Assembly: GCA_023014335.1 (NCBI GenBank)
Contig: JAECYW010000014.1
Span: forward strand, 1,178,001-1,242,000
DNA from: Galerina marginata
Lineage: Eukaryota > Basidiomycota > Agaricomycetes > Agaricales > Galerinaceae
DNA: 64,000 bases
Direction: 5' to 3'
The notes below the pieces were generated by a model. That model saw nothing but the letters and a program-made list of their open reading frames with translations, had not been told where the DNA came from and made no database searches. Numbering within the stretch: the first letter of the stretch is position 1; the number at the start of each line of letters is the position of its first letter. Below, piece after piece: positions 48,556-60,284 of this stretch. The translations under genes were made by a program, and so were the position numbers.

Positions 48556-48564
48556 CCTTATATA
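48556..48564 (-). promoter_or_regulatory. TATA box of the 46663-48507 gene
   Basis: TATATAAGG on the minus strand, about 50 bp upstream of the ATG at 48507, a normal core promoter distance for a fungal gene with a short leader. Confidence 0.5.
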
Positions 48565-49197
48565 CTCTTAGGCCGGACATGCACGAAAAGACATGAAAAT
48601 TTAACTACCTAAAAACTGGTGAAATAAGTAAGCGATGTCAGGTTACATGTACCTAGTTACAATGAGCCGACCGTGCCTCGCGATCGCTCAAAGGTCCTTG
48701 GGGGCGCGGCCGTCTAAAAACGCTTGACGGAATATCACTGCTGATCACACGAGTCTACTAACCTAACGAGTCAACTCGATCAGACTCTAGAAATTATCAA
48801 GTAATTATGACAAGATCGAGTAAGATCCACACGATCCCACTCGAGGCGTTTTTCACTGGGAATCCCAAGCCCGCTCGTATTCCCTCGATCCCACTTGAAA
48901 TGGCTACTGTGAAGTGGTGAAATCGCATTAAATAGAGTGTATTCGAGTAAACTAATTAGGTAATAGTATTACTGAGTAACTACTGTTCATGAGTCTATAC
49001 GTTAGACAGACGGGACGAGGTATCAGTAAGGCGGAGGGAGGAATCAGGCTAAGGAGTCGAGGTGGTGGTGGTACGTGGCAAAGAAAGGAATGATGATCGT
49101 CCGCCGTTAACGGTAAGCACTTAGTTCTCGGTGGATGGCGTCCACTCAAAGAACATTTGTTAGAATCCGAGAAAGCCGTCATTGAGAATCCCTTCAC
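48565..49197. other. intergenic, no gene seen
   Basis: Short ORFs only. 48740-48900 repeats ACTCGA/CGATCCCACT-like words several times, without a clear unit. Confidence 0.45.
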
Positions 49198-52044
49198 TCA
49201 GCCAAGCATACTCCGAACATGGCCCTGGATCAGGTCTGCCGCTAACTTCTCCATTCTTGATCTTGCCCTACGTAATTCAGCAGAACCTTTCAAGTTTGAA
49301 GTCCAGTGCACTTTGTTTATCGGCTGCCGCGCTGGCAGCTCAGGGTGTGCTGTGGATGTGGGATGTGGCCGCGAACCTTTTAAATGCCAATTTTTGAACT
49401 GGCCTTCACAAAAATCGGACCAATAGCCATGGTCAAACCCTGAGCCAGCGAAAGACTGAGGCGTAGGATACCAAGATGGGTTTTCATACTGATAGCCATT
49501 GCCTAACAGACAAGTAAGAAGGGGTTTTGTTTGTGATCTGAGTGGTTAGTACGCACCGGTCAGGACATAATACATCCCACATAGATCAGAAATTTCATCA
49601 CTTGTCATAGCATCATCAACAAACTCCACTGAAGTCCTTTCTTGAATTCCGACTACATGTTCACAACGATCGAGCGACCATCCAGACGGACCGCGGAGCA
49701 CATTGTTCCAATTAACAACTGAACAAGCGACCCTCCACATAACACCTCCCATCATACAGGCAACACGCGCACGTCGATTTTCTGTTAAAAATTGTGTTGC
49801 ACGTGCTTCAAATGTTGCAAAGTCGTCAATTAGGAACTGGTAACTTTGCTTCCGCGATGCGCGCTTGGCAGTCGACTTGGTTGAAAATGGAGCACGAGTA
49901 AGGGAAGAGGAGCTTTGCATTGTTTGAAATGCCATCCCACACTGCAAGAAGTATGTCACAAGATCTGCATCAGTATAATTGCTGTCCAGCCTACAGACAG
50001 TCAAAGCGACTGCACCAGACATAACGGTGAACATCCACGGCTGTGTCCTTGAAGAACCAAAATCAAACATGTACCATGTTGAGGTGCGCTCATTACTTAG
50101 CTTGACGTTAAGGAGTCGGATACAGGACATCCTGTGCGTCAAGTAAACAGACTCCCGATGTGATCTTCCGAGATCCCACTCATCATCGAGAATTTTTGCG
50201 TTTGACTGTAATCGATGGATAAAATCGCATGCTGCAATAATGTGGCTCCTTTCGAAGAGTGGTTTGGCCCTCTCTATGTCAACAAACTTAATGCCCATCA
50301 CTCTCATGAAGCGGCTCCACACTTTTGAGTTTTCTATAGGTTGGGAGGCGGCCACTGGCAGCGTTCCTGTGAAACCAAAATGAAGACGAAGGACATGAAA
50401 AATTTCCCCCTCCAGTCCCTCAACGAATTTTTCTTCCATTTTTTCATCTTCCATGCTTTCGTCGTCCATTCTTTCATCTTCTTGTTCTAACTCCAACCCG
50501 TCCTTAGGCAGTGAGCTCGCTCTTTCTGCTGAACGACCAGCCAGACCTTCTTTGTGTGCCCAGTTAATGTGTTCTGTTGAGATTGAGTTGACCTCAGACA
50601 TGCCTTCGGGATCAGAGAACGGACTGTCCAGCCCAAAACCATCGTCATCACAGTCCGCGTTCTCTCCATAATTGGGTTCCTCGTCGTAACTGCCTTGACC
50701 CACATCCTTGCAGCAATCCCATTCGTGCCAAAAGGGATCATACTGTGTGTGCCCCTTTTCATAGCTTTTAAGCGTTTTCTCATTCAATCGCCTATCAACC
50801 TTGGTTCGTACAAGGTTTCCGTCATCGTCTGGAATCCATTCAAAAACTCGCATTGTTGCAGTAACAGGATTTTTTTCGCGGGCCAGGCGTTCATTGCGAC
50901 GCTGTAATGACTCCACTCGTTCCATATGTATGTTTACAGCATCCCTACCAGCCTTAAATTCGGCCCACGTCAATATGTTCTTCTGGCAAAAATCGTTACT
51001 ATCTATTGGTCGTGAAACCTGTGCAGGCATTCCATTGAATATGCTCTGCATTTGGTGTGGTAAGGGTGCATAAGCTTTAAACTTGGAGTTGTTCGACCAT
51101 TCCGGCTTCCACCCATACCAGTTGGGGATACCGAATGCGCACAACCATTCTACCTTTGGAAGCCTGCTGTCCTTTAGCAGGTCTTCTAGCGACAAAATCG
51201 TGCCTGCTTTCTCGGCCCACATGGAGAAGTCACACACCATTGATGACATTGTAAGACCTTCCAGCCACGCCTCGGAACATCCAGTTTCAGCCAAATGCGA
51301 ATACCAATCTGTTAGCGCGATTAAAGGATAGTTTTTCCTTGCAGCGCTCTCTGTGTCTGCAACAGCAATGAGGTATGATAGAACCCCAATCCACATCGCA
51401 AACCAATTTCTTGACCTTTTGAAAGCAATAAGAGCAGTACGCCACGACTTGTGCTGGTGTCGGTAACCAAAAACTGTAGGAAAGGCTGGAAGGAGCGGCG
51501 TCGACTTGGTATGAACTATAAGCAGCTGAACAGCGCGAACTATGTCGCGCTCGAGATACAGCCAATCTTGCAGCATCCGACTTGGCATTGCGTAGCCTGT
51601 TTCCTCTTCAAACTGTAACTCCTCCCGGCGAGGCAACCGACTCATCCTTCCTAAAACCGGCCCAGAAAAGTCTGGTATTCGTGGAACAAAGGCCACCCAT
51701 CCAAATGGGATGCTCCACCATCGCGGACTCTGGTAGTCAATAAGGCTGACTGCGCTGAAGTTTGTCGGCTTCCTTATGTTCTCGTATGTAGGGTAGGGGA
51801 GCAGTATGTTGTGGACGTCACGCTCGGGAATCGACTTGAGCTCCTTAGGACAGTTCGGTGAATAGAAAATGTCACCATTGATAATTTGAACACGGCCGTT
51901 CTCCTTGTCAGAATCGTTTTATATTAATTAGCAGACTGTTGACGTATAAACAACAAATGTACTCACCACAGTGTCCTTGGCAATTTCATGGAAACAGACA
52001 TTTTCGCTTGAATCGAGCTCAACAACGTTGTTTAGAGATGTTCC
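49198..52044 (-). CDS. hypothetical protein of an Agaricomycete-type family, 5' end missing
   Basis: Exons (52044 or earlier)-51967, 51903-49557 and 49502-49198 form a 909-codon open frame. Segments such as ENVCFHEIAKDTV, IPERDVHNILLPYPTYEN, WWSIPFGWVAFVPR and the acidic DDESMEDEKMEEKFVEG insert (about residues 480-510) look conserved or structured; the C-terminus is tryptophan- and aromatic-rich (YENPSWYPTPQSF). No domain with known function is recognised. There is no ATG before the conserved part: upstream of 52044 the frame meets a TGA at 52050, and at 52027-52045 the sequence becomes the terminus of the dispersed element found at 52131. The gene therefore seems cut off, or an upstream exon is unrecognised. 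Confidence 0.65.
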
Positions 52045-52047
52045 AAA
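52027..52047 (-). repeat. stub of the dispersed element terminus at the 5' edge of the 49198 gene
   Basis: GTTTAGAGATGTTCCAAATC matches GTTTAGAGAAGTTCCAAATC at 52134 except for one base. It directly abuts the first recognisable codons of the gene. Confidence 0.6.
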
Positions 52048-52130
52048 TCAACGACCAGCCCAAGACACCCAGTCCGAATGAAGACAGTTAAAGTTGAAGA
52101 GGAACAGGAGTATCGCCAACGAGTTTCGTG

Positions 52131-52424
52131 TTTGTTTAGAGAAGTTCCAAATCAAATACGGACAGCTATAAGGAGGACAAGGAGGACTCAGGAATCGGGA
52201 TTCGCAAGGGAAGTTCGGACTCGGACTTGAGGCTCGGCCATTTGTGTGCGTTTGTTATTCTCAGATCCCGAATGGCACAGCTTTCAACTCTCTTTGCGTT
52301 CATCAATCATTCATCACCTTCCGTCCACAACTTACCTTGGCCAATATTGGGGCATAGTCTCCAAATTGGCGAAGGTCAACGTTGCACCCTAATACTCTGG
52401 CCTGGTCTGGAGATTGGTGATTGC
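52131..52424 (-). repeat. dispersed 'LTK-exon' element, copy 4 (longest)
   Basis: About 294 bp from TTTGTTTAGAGAAGTTCC to GGAGATTGGTGATTGC. On the minus strand it encodes ITNLQTRPEY, a stop and short deletion, then DLRQFGDYAPILAK and the donor GTAAGTTGTGG. The intron and second exon are longer than in copy 3. It lies just upstream of, and in the same orientation as, the 49198 gene. Confidence 0.85.
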
Positions 52425-52610
52425 ACTTCATACTCTAGTACGATAATTTGGCCACCAAACTCTGTATGAATTATTACCCTTTCAATATGGGGGCAAGTTC
52501 TCCTGATTAATTATATTCTCCATTCCGCCAATACTTCATGCGTACGCTCCATTCAACACCGCTACAAAGAAAACCATGGGTAATCGTGGCGTCCAAACAG
52601 GCGGACTTTG
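52425..52610. other. short gap without gene
   Basis: Nothing recognisable between the element and the stop codon of the next gene. Confidence 0.4.
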
Positions 52611-53628
52611 CTATCCTTCTGTACGAACTAGACGGAGGTATCCTTGTCGCTTAATATGCAGGTCGATAATGACAGGGTCTATATACATATCTGGAAGGTA
52701 GACTGGTTTGTAGTTCAAAGGGTCAATGAGCTTCATTGGATAATAATTCCATGTCAGCGAACGAATGGTTAAAGGAAAGATGGGAAGATCGAACGAAGTA
52801 CCTCGTATAAGCCAGCAGGGTTCAAACTTTTCCCAAGGTCCTGAATATTAATACCCTGACCACATGTACAGGGGTATTTTATGAACGATTGGTAGTGGAA
52901 ATCTTTCCGGTTATTGAATGTTCGCACTTGAATGTTGCTACCCGATTCACGCCTACAGTAATCAAGTCTAATGATAGTTGGGAAACGAAATGGACGGGAC
53001 TTACAGGACAGGGAATCCGACAGCCATAGAATTGGTCGGCTCAGAGTCTATGTCCATGTCGTGTCCTGAGCTGCTTTCCGATGTGACCCGCTCGATCATC
53101 GAAAGAGGCTTGTCGGGTGTACCAACATTGTCAGGGCTTGATTCATGCATAAAGTCCATGGGATTCTCGCCTTGACCACGAGAATAGCCTGAAACTTCCT
53201 CCTGTTGGTTCAGAAGTGGGACCTAAGGGAGGTGGATGAATTGCGGATGAACAAGATAGTATCTGTGATGAGGTAAAGAGCCACTACCGAAAGTCTTTGC
53301 AAGTGCAGGACAATGGCATCGATGAAGTCACGCTTAACACTAGCAGGCTTCTTTCCACAGCCACTTTTCGCGACTTGAAGGTGAAATTCAGCGCAGACCT
53401 TCCTTAAGTTAGGTACACTGGATGTTTTCAATGACTCTGAGTAGTCGAAACATAGGCTATTGCATTTCAGTATCTCCAATAATGCCTGAAGAGCCTATCC
53501 TATAAGCTCGCAGAATAAATATTTACGACATAATGACTTACCTTCTGAAAGACTATATGTTCGACTTTCACGGATTTGGTCTTCGGCTGAACATTGTCGT
53601 CGACGTGACCTTCGAGCTTTCGTTTCAT
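52611..53628 (-). CDS. hypothetical protein with possible SAP-like helix pair
   Basis: Exons 53628-53542, 53485-53288, 53222-53005, 52952-52802 and 52730-52611, all in phase, 257 aa. The N-terminus is basic with KRKLE and KTKSVKVE, a possible nuclear signal. Residues about 50-90 (SVPNLRKVCAEFHLQVAKSG then KRDFIDAIVLHLQRL) have the two-helix spacing of a SAP-type DNA-binding motif; this is a pattern judgement only. The middle is acidic and serine-rich; the C-terminal part contains KYPCTCGQ, a short Cys pair. It is read away from the transposase gene and could belong to the mobile element neighbourhood or to the host. Confidence 0.6.
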
Positions 53629-53722
53629 GTTTTGTGTGCCCAGAGGAGAGGTTGGAAAATCGTTTTGACAAAAGGAGTGCAATTGGAAACCTTATAGAAC
53701 AAAAATACTTGGATGGGAAGGC

Positions 53723-54181
53723 TTATTCCAATGGGCTTGTTCTTGTTGGAGATCTAGTCGTTGTTCTCAATTCCGTTTGTTCCCAAAACGCGAACAAAGA
53801 CCGGTGGACCCTAAGTGCTGACCGCTTCTCAATTCTACTTGCAGCTTGTCTATCAAGAGTCAACGTAACTTGACGACCTTCTGTAATCCGAACAATGAAG
53901 TAGCGGGGTATATAAAAAGCAGGGGGTAGCAGGCGTCGGACCACCGATTCTCCAATGCTCTCGACTGCTGGAAGAAAAGGTATGCCATGCATCCTTTGCA
54001 AATGTCTGTACTTACCTTTCTGCAGCAAAATCCAGCGCTCAGGCGTCCGCAGATATTCAAGCGGCCAATCATCCATTGCTATCACCATCGACGATGTCCA
54101 CCCGCAAGAATTCAAGGGCAGAGGCCGCTTCATCGATTGCGGCAACGAATCAAAAACTACTGCATTCGCTCTATCATCCAT
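53723..54181 (-). CDS. small hypothetical protein, divergent from the transposase
   Basis: Exons 54181-54016 and 53967-53723, 136 aa. The 48-nt intron has good ends (GTAAGT, TTCCAG) and is a multiple of three without stops, so an unspliced mRNA would give 152 aa. The sequence is rich in R, L, W and P, with RYFIVRITEGRQVTLTLDRQ as the most structured part. I do not recognise the family. Its start codon lies about 120 bp from the probable transposase start, so the two share a promoter region. Confidence 0.5.
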   Translation of the reverse strand: MDDRANAVVFDSLPQSMKRPLPLNSCGWTSSMVIAMDDWPLEYLRTPERWILLQKGKYRHLQRMHGIPFLPAVESIGESVVRRLLPPAFYIPRYFIVRITEGRQVTLTLDRQAASRIEKRSALRVHRSLFAFWEQTELRTTTRSPTRTSPLE

Positions 54182-54299
54182 CGGCTAAAGAGATATCGAG
54201 TAAGGCTGATCTTGTTCAGTGACCGATTACTATCTTTTGTTAACTCTAGATCCAATTCCAGTTTCCAAAGCCGTTGTAAGCAATGGAAGTGTGGCCCGG

Positions 54300-57200
54300 A
54301 TGAATCCTAGCTCTCGTACGCTGGCTCCTTTACTGATATTCACCAGCTTTATTGATGTCAAGCTCTCAGAATCTAGAGCATCTACAAGCACAGCTCAGAG
54401 TAAAAATTTTGCCACCCTGGAACAACTATTTGGCAGTCCGCCCCTGAGCCCAGATCCTTGCGGTACTGCTGCAGGCAACAGCATGACCCAGCTAAACCCA
54501 AATCCTTGTAGGTCCGCCGTTTTTCTACTTTAGCTAGCGTCATTGACATGTGGCCTCAGGCGTTGCCACCGATAGTCAAGAGCATACCACCCTTACCCTT
54601 GACCGGTTATTTGGCGGATTGTCTCTGACTCAGGTTTTATCGAAGGCTCTCCCCATTTCTACGACAATCAATCTAATTCCTGGTTCCTCTGAACCACTGC
54701 AATCAAAGCCAAAACTCTACAATACAGGTACGTGCTCTGTGTTCTCCGTTGAAGATATTTACTCAGAATTTGTAGCTCGGTTTTATGACTACAACTTGGC
54801 CGGTGTTTCACAGGATGTCCTTTTATCGATGTTGGGCGCTGTCGCTCAAAATCTTTTTCATGGGGCATCGCACAAGGCTGCAAATGCTTCACTCGTTATC
54901 TCGAACTGGAGTCGAAAAACGTTGCTCCATACTTTGGATAGCCACCATTTGCAAAGCGACAGTGGAATAGTTGTCGACGTGCGGACTGCATTGAAAGCCT
55001 TCAACCTCGAGCCAGAGACCACAACATATGCCTGTTGTCCTCTTCCGTCCTGTTCTGCAATCTATCACCCCAAACTAGATTACAGGTCAGGAATTTCGAA
55101 ATACCCGACGACCTGTACTCAAACCCGTTTCAACAAAATCTGTGGCTCGTCTCTTGTGGGGAAATCCAAGGTTATAAATGGAAAGAGTGTTCCCCAACCG
55201 ATAAAACCCTACGCATATCACCATTTCCACGATCATGTTGCAGCGGTATTATCTCGGCCAGGAATTGAAGAAGCCATTACTTCGCACATGGCTACCTGTG
55301 GCTTCAACGATGAAATATCAGATATTATGTCGTCGCAAGCCCTCCAAGGATTTGTTGACTCTGATGGATTGCCGTTCCTCAGGGTGGTAGGCACAGAACT
55401 TCGGCTTGTCTGGGCGTTGTGCGTGGATTGGTACAACCCTAACCATAATAAGGCGGCAGGAAAGTCTGTTTCGACTGGCGTTATTGCAATGATATGCCTT
55501 AGCCTTCCACCACACCTCCGCACGCTCGAAGAGAATATTTATCTTGCTGGCATTATCCCTGGCCCCCGTGAACCGTCTCTCGATGCCATCAATCATTTCC
55601 TATTGCCGCTTATTGACGACCTCGAGGTTGCTTATAATCCTGGTATTTATTTTACCCAGACCCATGACTATCCGACTGGCCGGAACTCCAAGTCCGCTCT
55701 CATTCCCGTGATATGCGATACAATGGCATCAAAAAAGGTCACTGGCAATTGTGGTCATGCGGCACAGTATTTCTGTTCACGATGTCGCCTCACCAGGAAG
55801 GACATTGACAACCTTGATATTTCTTCCTGGCCGCCAGGACTGTCGCGAGAAGAACACGATGAACTTGCTGTTGCCTGGAAAGTGTGTACAAGCGCTACAG
55901 CTCAGAATTCGCATGTCAAAACTCATGGCATTCGCTGGTCTGCATTGCTCAATCTCCCATATTGGCAACCGTCTCAGTGGACTATCACCGAAGGCATGCA
56001 CATCCTTCTTCTTGGTGTTGTTCCACGTCATTGTCGCGATCTTCTGGGTTTAAATGTGAAAGATTTACCCCAGGGCGAATCTGACGCTGATCTACCTTCT
56101 GAGGAAGCTATGGACCACGGAAGAAGAATTTTGGATAACGGCTCCCACAAGAGACTACGAACGCTAAAAATGAATGTACTCAAAGCCCTCTGTGAAGAAA
56201 ACGAGGTGGTCCTGGGCCCTAAGATGAAAAGAAGACGAACCAAGGCTGAATATATAGAAAGCTTGGTGGTAAGTTTTGACTTCACAGTAATCTATTCAGA
56301 ACTGAAACCTACCTCAGGGTGCCTCCTTTTCACCAGCGAGAAATGACGAATTTGCATCCTTGCTCAACGGTTGTCCCGAATCAGTAAATGACCCGCTTCC
56401 CTTTTTACAAGCAGGAGCCCCTGTTGACATCAAGACCGTCGTCAACCGCAATGAAGAACTAGAGACATTGCCTATCATTACAAAGGATGACCTCCTATCC
56501 ATACACCAGCAAATTATCGACACGATTCGGCCATATTGGCAAGCCCACCTTCCTCAAAATTTTGGTACTCCAGAGCACGGTAAACTCAAGGCAGATCAAT
56601 GGAGGACAGCAATAGAATTCGACATACCTGTCTCTCTGGTTCAGCTATTGGCTAAGTCCAAATTCCCGATTGGTAGTCCAGGTTACACCCGTCTTCGTCG
56701 AATCGTAGAACACACTCTGGATTTAGCAATGGCGATTGCGTGGGGTTTATCCCGCCGCACATCGAAATACCATGCTGAACGTTACGCTTTTTACATGCGT
56801 CGATATCTTTGCGGCATACAGGAATTGTTCCCTGACTACGATTTGAAACCAAACCATCATTATGCGCTGCATATACCCGACATCCTTCTATTATTCGGAC
56901 CGTTGCATGGAACCTGGGCATTCTCATTGGAACGTTTGATAGGAAGACTGCAGGGCATGAAAACCAATGGAAAAATAGGTGGGCTTTTAGTGGACATAAC
57001 CTTGTTCCTGACTAACTTGATCTGATATCTAAGGCGAGATGGAAGTAACGGCGTTGAGGGCTTTTTGCAGGCGAGCAAATTTTGGAAGGTTTATCTCTTC
57101 CAGGCACTGTCCACCCATACTACAGGAAGCTTGGGCTGACCTGCAAAGACATATCGACATTCAGGAACTCAATGACTTATCGACTCGGGATACCCGGGGG

Positions 57201-57768
57201 AATAAACAGCAGCCCAAGGAGTTGGTGTTGGACCCGGACATTCTACAAGCGCTTATACTGTTTCTCGTCAGAAATGGGGACTCCCAGGCTGATGTCGCTC
57301 ATTTCAACGGCAAAAATACATTCGAATTGCATCGGCATTGTGTTAAGGGCATTCAGTATACCGACTTTCACACCTCCCTCCCCCACAGTCTCGTTTATTT
57401 CTCCGACATAACAGCGGTTGGCTCACCATCTCAGTGCGAGATACGACCTGCCCAGGTACGCCAAATATTTCAGCACAGCCGCATATGTGGTCCGAGGGTG
57501 CAAACGGATGTCTTTTTTGCAATCCATCGTTTCAAACGATCAAAATTGTCACCAGAAGAAGATTATTTTGCACCTTTCACCGACTTTCGCGCTGCAATTT
57601 ATGACAATGATCCTCAAACTGCGGTCGAGATCATTAGGCATGACCAAATCAAATGCCATGCGAATCGAAGACCATGGGATGCATCGTCATTTGTAATGCG
57701 CGCTGTGGACCGAGTAAGTTTATCAGCGCCTCTCTTTGCATAGCTGAAAATGGTTTCAGGAGTATTGA
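54300..57768 (+). mobile_element. TNP2-like (CACTA/Plavaka-type) DNA transposase gene
   Basis: Exons 54300-54507, 54560-56268, 56318-56978, 57034-57713 and 57760-57768 give 1088 aa without stops. The start is uncertain; an upstream exon may exist. A Cys-rich ribbon (CCPLPSC ... C ... CG, about residues 227-265) is followed by LCVDWYNPNHNKAAGKS, LPPHLRTLEENIYLAGIIPG, PVICDTMASKKVTGNCGHAA with FCSRCRL, PYWQPSQWTITEGMHILLLG, then KLKADQWRTA, PNHHYALHIPDILLLFGPLH and TNGKIGEMEVTALRAFCR. These are the conserved stretches of TNP2-type transposases of basidiomycetes. The motif usually reading D-x-M-H before LFLG is E-G-M-H here. Terminal inverted repeats starting CACTA were not found by eye. The intact frame suggests recent activity. 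Confidence 0.85.
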
Positions 57769-58077
57769 TACAACCAACCACAATCTCCGTGCATTGGTCA
57801 TCCAATTGATGTCTTTGCTCGGACTCCATTCTTGAAAGTAGAAATTGTTCTAAGTAATTAAAAATATTACTTGAAAGCAGGCCTAGACGGCGGTGGAGTG
57901 GCATTACAGATGCTCAGGCAGGGCGGACTTAAGGCATGACGCGACGTGCTTAGTCAGGTGGGGTGGTTCCAATCCCCAACTGACAAATCAGGTGTCAAAT
58001 CAGGTGTGCCGAATTGGAAAATTCAATAAATTTTAATAAAAAGAAAATATATTTATAACGACTCTGTGTCGTCAGCT
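57769..58077. other. 3' flank of the transposase, possible end of the element
   Basis: Contains an imperfect hairpin at 57953-57984 (11-bp arms with one mismatch) enclosing GGTTCCAATCC, and a short direct repeat AAATCAGGTGT at 57984-58008. No further coding sequence was found. Confidence 0.35.
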
Positions 58078-59674
58078 TCAATTTGTATCCATGGCAGTTG
58101 GCTCAGGGTTGGCATCACCCGTCGGTATTTGGTACTGAGCGAGGAGAGAGCGAGGTTCAGGTACCTGTGGAATCATGTCTCAGTCTATGTTGTTCAAGCA
58201 AAACTCAAAACTCACGGCCGGTATTCTGACCTCAGGTTTAGCGAACAGAGTGGCTAATACCTCTGCAGTGACATCGATGCTGTAGAAATTTTTGGGGAGA
58301 AATGGTTTGGGTTTACTGAGAGTATTTATTGACTTCGACGTCCATTCTCTTCGCAAAGGCGGAGCCCCTCGTTTGACAGAGCCGTTCGAATTCCGAGAGC
58401 AATACTGACTGTCAACCAAATTCATAACCTTGAATGTCTTATCTCAGAACTATTGTCCACCCAAGAACTCAAGGCTCACCTTCGAGACAACTGGGGATAC
58501 CCATGCCTTTCGCACCCTTCGGACTATTTTTGGCGAACCAAACATGTCTTCAACTTCAGTTTCATCAGAGGATATATCCTCTTGTTTTAAATGAGCGAAT
58601 ATAATTTGGATCGAAGTCCACTGTTCACGGTCATCAGCCAGTAATGCGGATTGCAGTTTCTGGATGATGGTTTCTCCACGTCTAATGTAAAGCTGGCAAT
58701 GTATAAGGAAAATAGAAATAAGGGGGATGGATAATCACCCACATTTTTCTTTCTCTCATACCGACGTGATCGCAGGTTTTCTTTAGCATAGTTTCGCTGG
58801 ATCTCTTCTTCGATCTCGTCTCTGGAGGCATTTGGCATCATGTTCACCTTCTTGAGCCCTGACTTGAGTTTTGATCGTCGAGACTTCAATTTACTGTAAA
58901 GAAGCTGATATATGTCCGTTATTTCAGAGAGCGAACGCGCAATAACGGCCAAGTCAGAAACATTATCATGACCCAGAAGTCTGACAAGCTCAGTGAGATG
59001 TTCCTCCTTCAGGTGAAGGATAAATTTGTCGCGAAGAAGTTGGAGAGCCCTGGCATTCCATTCCTGGTCCATAGTTAGCTTCCAGTGGATTTGGATGTTA
59101 TCCATGGAAGGGCCACTATGATGACGGTTTGTGTAGGCTTCGGCGGTCACCGTACTCGGCCCAGGTGGAAGCTCGGGGATGACCACAGGGAACTTCTTGG
59201 GCGGTATAAACTCGTTTTTTCGAAGGAAGTCGCGCACTAGTCGCTGTTTTGACATCATTGAGTACAAGTAGCAACGCTTTACTAAAATTGAACGCACATG
59301 GAGGAGGTTGATCTGGGCAGACTTTGGTTGCCTCCGCGATGTCTGACGGATCGCAGCGGCATTTCTGGGATCCTCGGAATCGGCGCTATAGCCAGTCTCC
59401 CTTTCCAGAAGACAATTCAAGTGATGGACAAAACGCACAGCAACACAACTTACTCAACCTCGTGAAGATCATTGTTAACAGTTGATGATTGGGTTACTTG
59501 ATTTCCCTGTGAGAAATCTGGATTGAGATCATGGATCTGTAATCTAGTGAATTAGACCTACGGGCGTTTGGCTTTGTGATAGGATTATCACATTGGGGAA
59601 GGGGAACTCTGGAAACTCCTAGATCTCAATTAGCGCGCGCACTATCACTATGAATGAAATCTCACCCAGTCCAT
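58078..59674 (-). CDS. hypothetical seven-exon protein, helical and basic
   Basis: Exons 59674-59666, 59618-59592, 59536-59454, 59400-58743, 58692-58480, 58428-58216 and 58164-58078 give 429 aa with all phases matching; the first two exons code for only 3 and 9 residues. The N-terminus is acidic and aromatic (MDWEFPEFPFPN). Residues about 125-270 are strongly helical and charged (LHLKEEHLTELVRLLGHDN, KLKSRRSKLKSGLKK, EEEIQRNYAKENLRSRRYER), suggesting a coiled coil or nucleic-acid binding. The C-terminal 140 residues are basic then proline-rich. No named domain is recognised. It converges with the transposase. Confidence 0.65.
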
Positions 59675-60284
59675 TCTGGCATGAAGCCGGGCGCAGGAGA
59701 GAAGGCTTGAGATCTGCTGAAAGCGGAAAAGACGATTGGGCATTTAAGTGTTGAGCAGGGTGTAAGAGCAGCCGATCTATTGTTCTCTTCGACACTATTG
59801 TCCGCTCCGAATGAAGGAGATTACACTCAATATTTCGAATTGAAATTGGAGTAACTCAAGTTAATATATTGAGTGTTCGGCCCACTTTTCGATCCGCACA
59901 AGATGGTGGTCAGAAAATCTTTGACTTTATTGTGGCGCCGGATTGCTGGCCATTTCACCTAAATTTTCTGCGGTAAAATCTGCGAATGCGGACAGGGACG
60001 GAGGCCCTGGGATGCTCCCTACAGTCTCTATTCGACCGTCCGAGTTCAAATCCGTCGTCAGATTTCCCCAGAAAATTCGCATTCCCGAGATACCGGATTT
60101 GATGTGTTTGCTTGTCCGCAACTGTATTCGTCACCCGGATCTGGATTCAGCCGTAGTATTTTAGCAAAATTTCGGTCCCAAATCCATAAAATCAGGACAA
60201 GTTGTAGCGTGGGTGACAACATGATCCGATACACCTGCATTTATAATCATCTCTAACATTGTGTTGAACTTACTCAAATCGCGC
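59675..60284. other. intergenic, shared promoter region
   Basis: 610 bp between two divergent genes; no clear ORF or TATA box. Confidence 0.45.
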
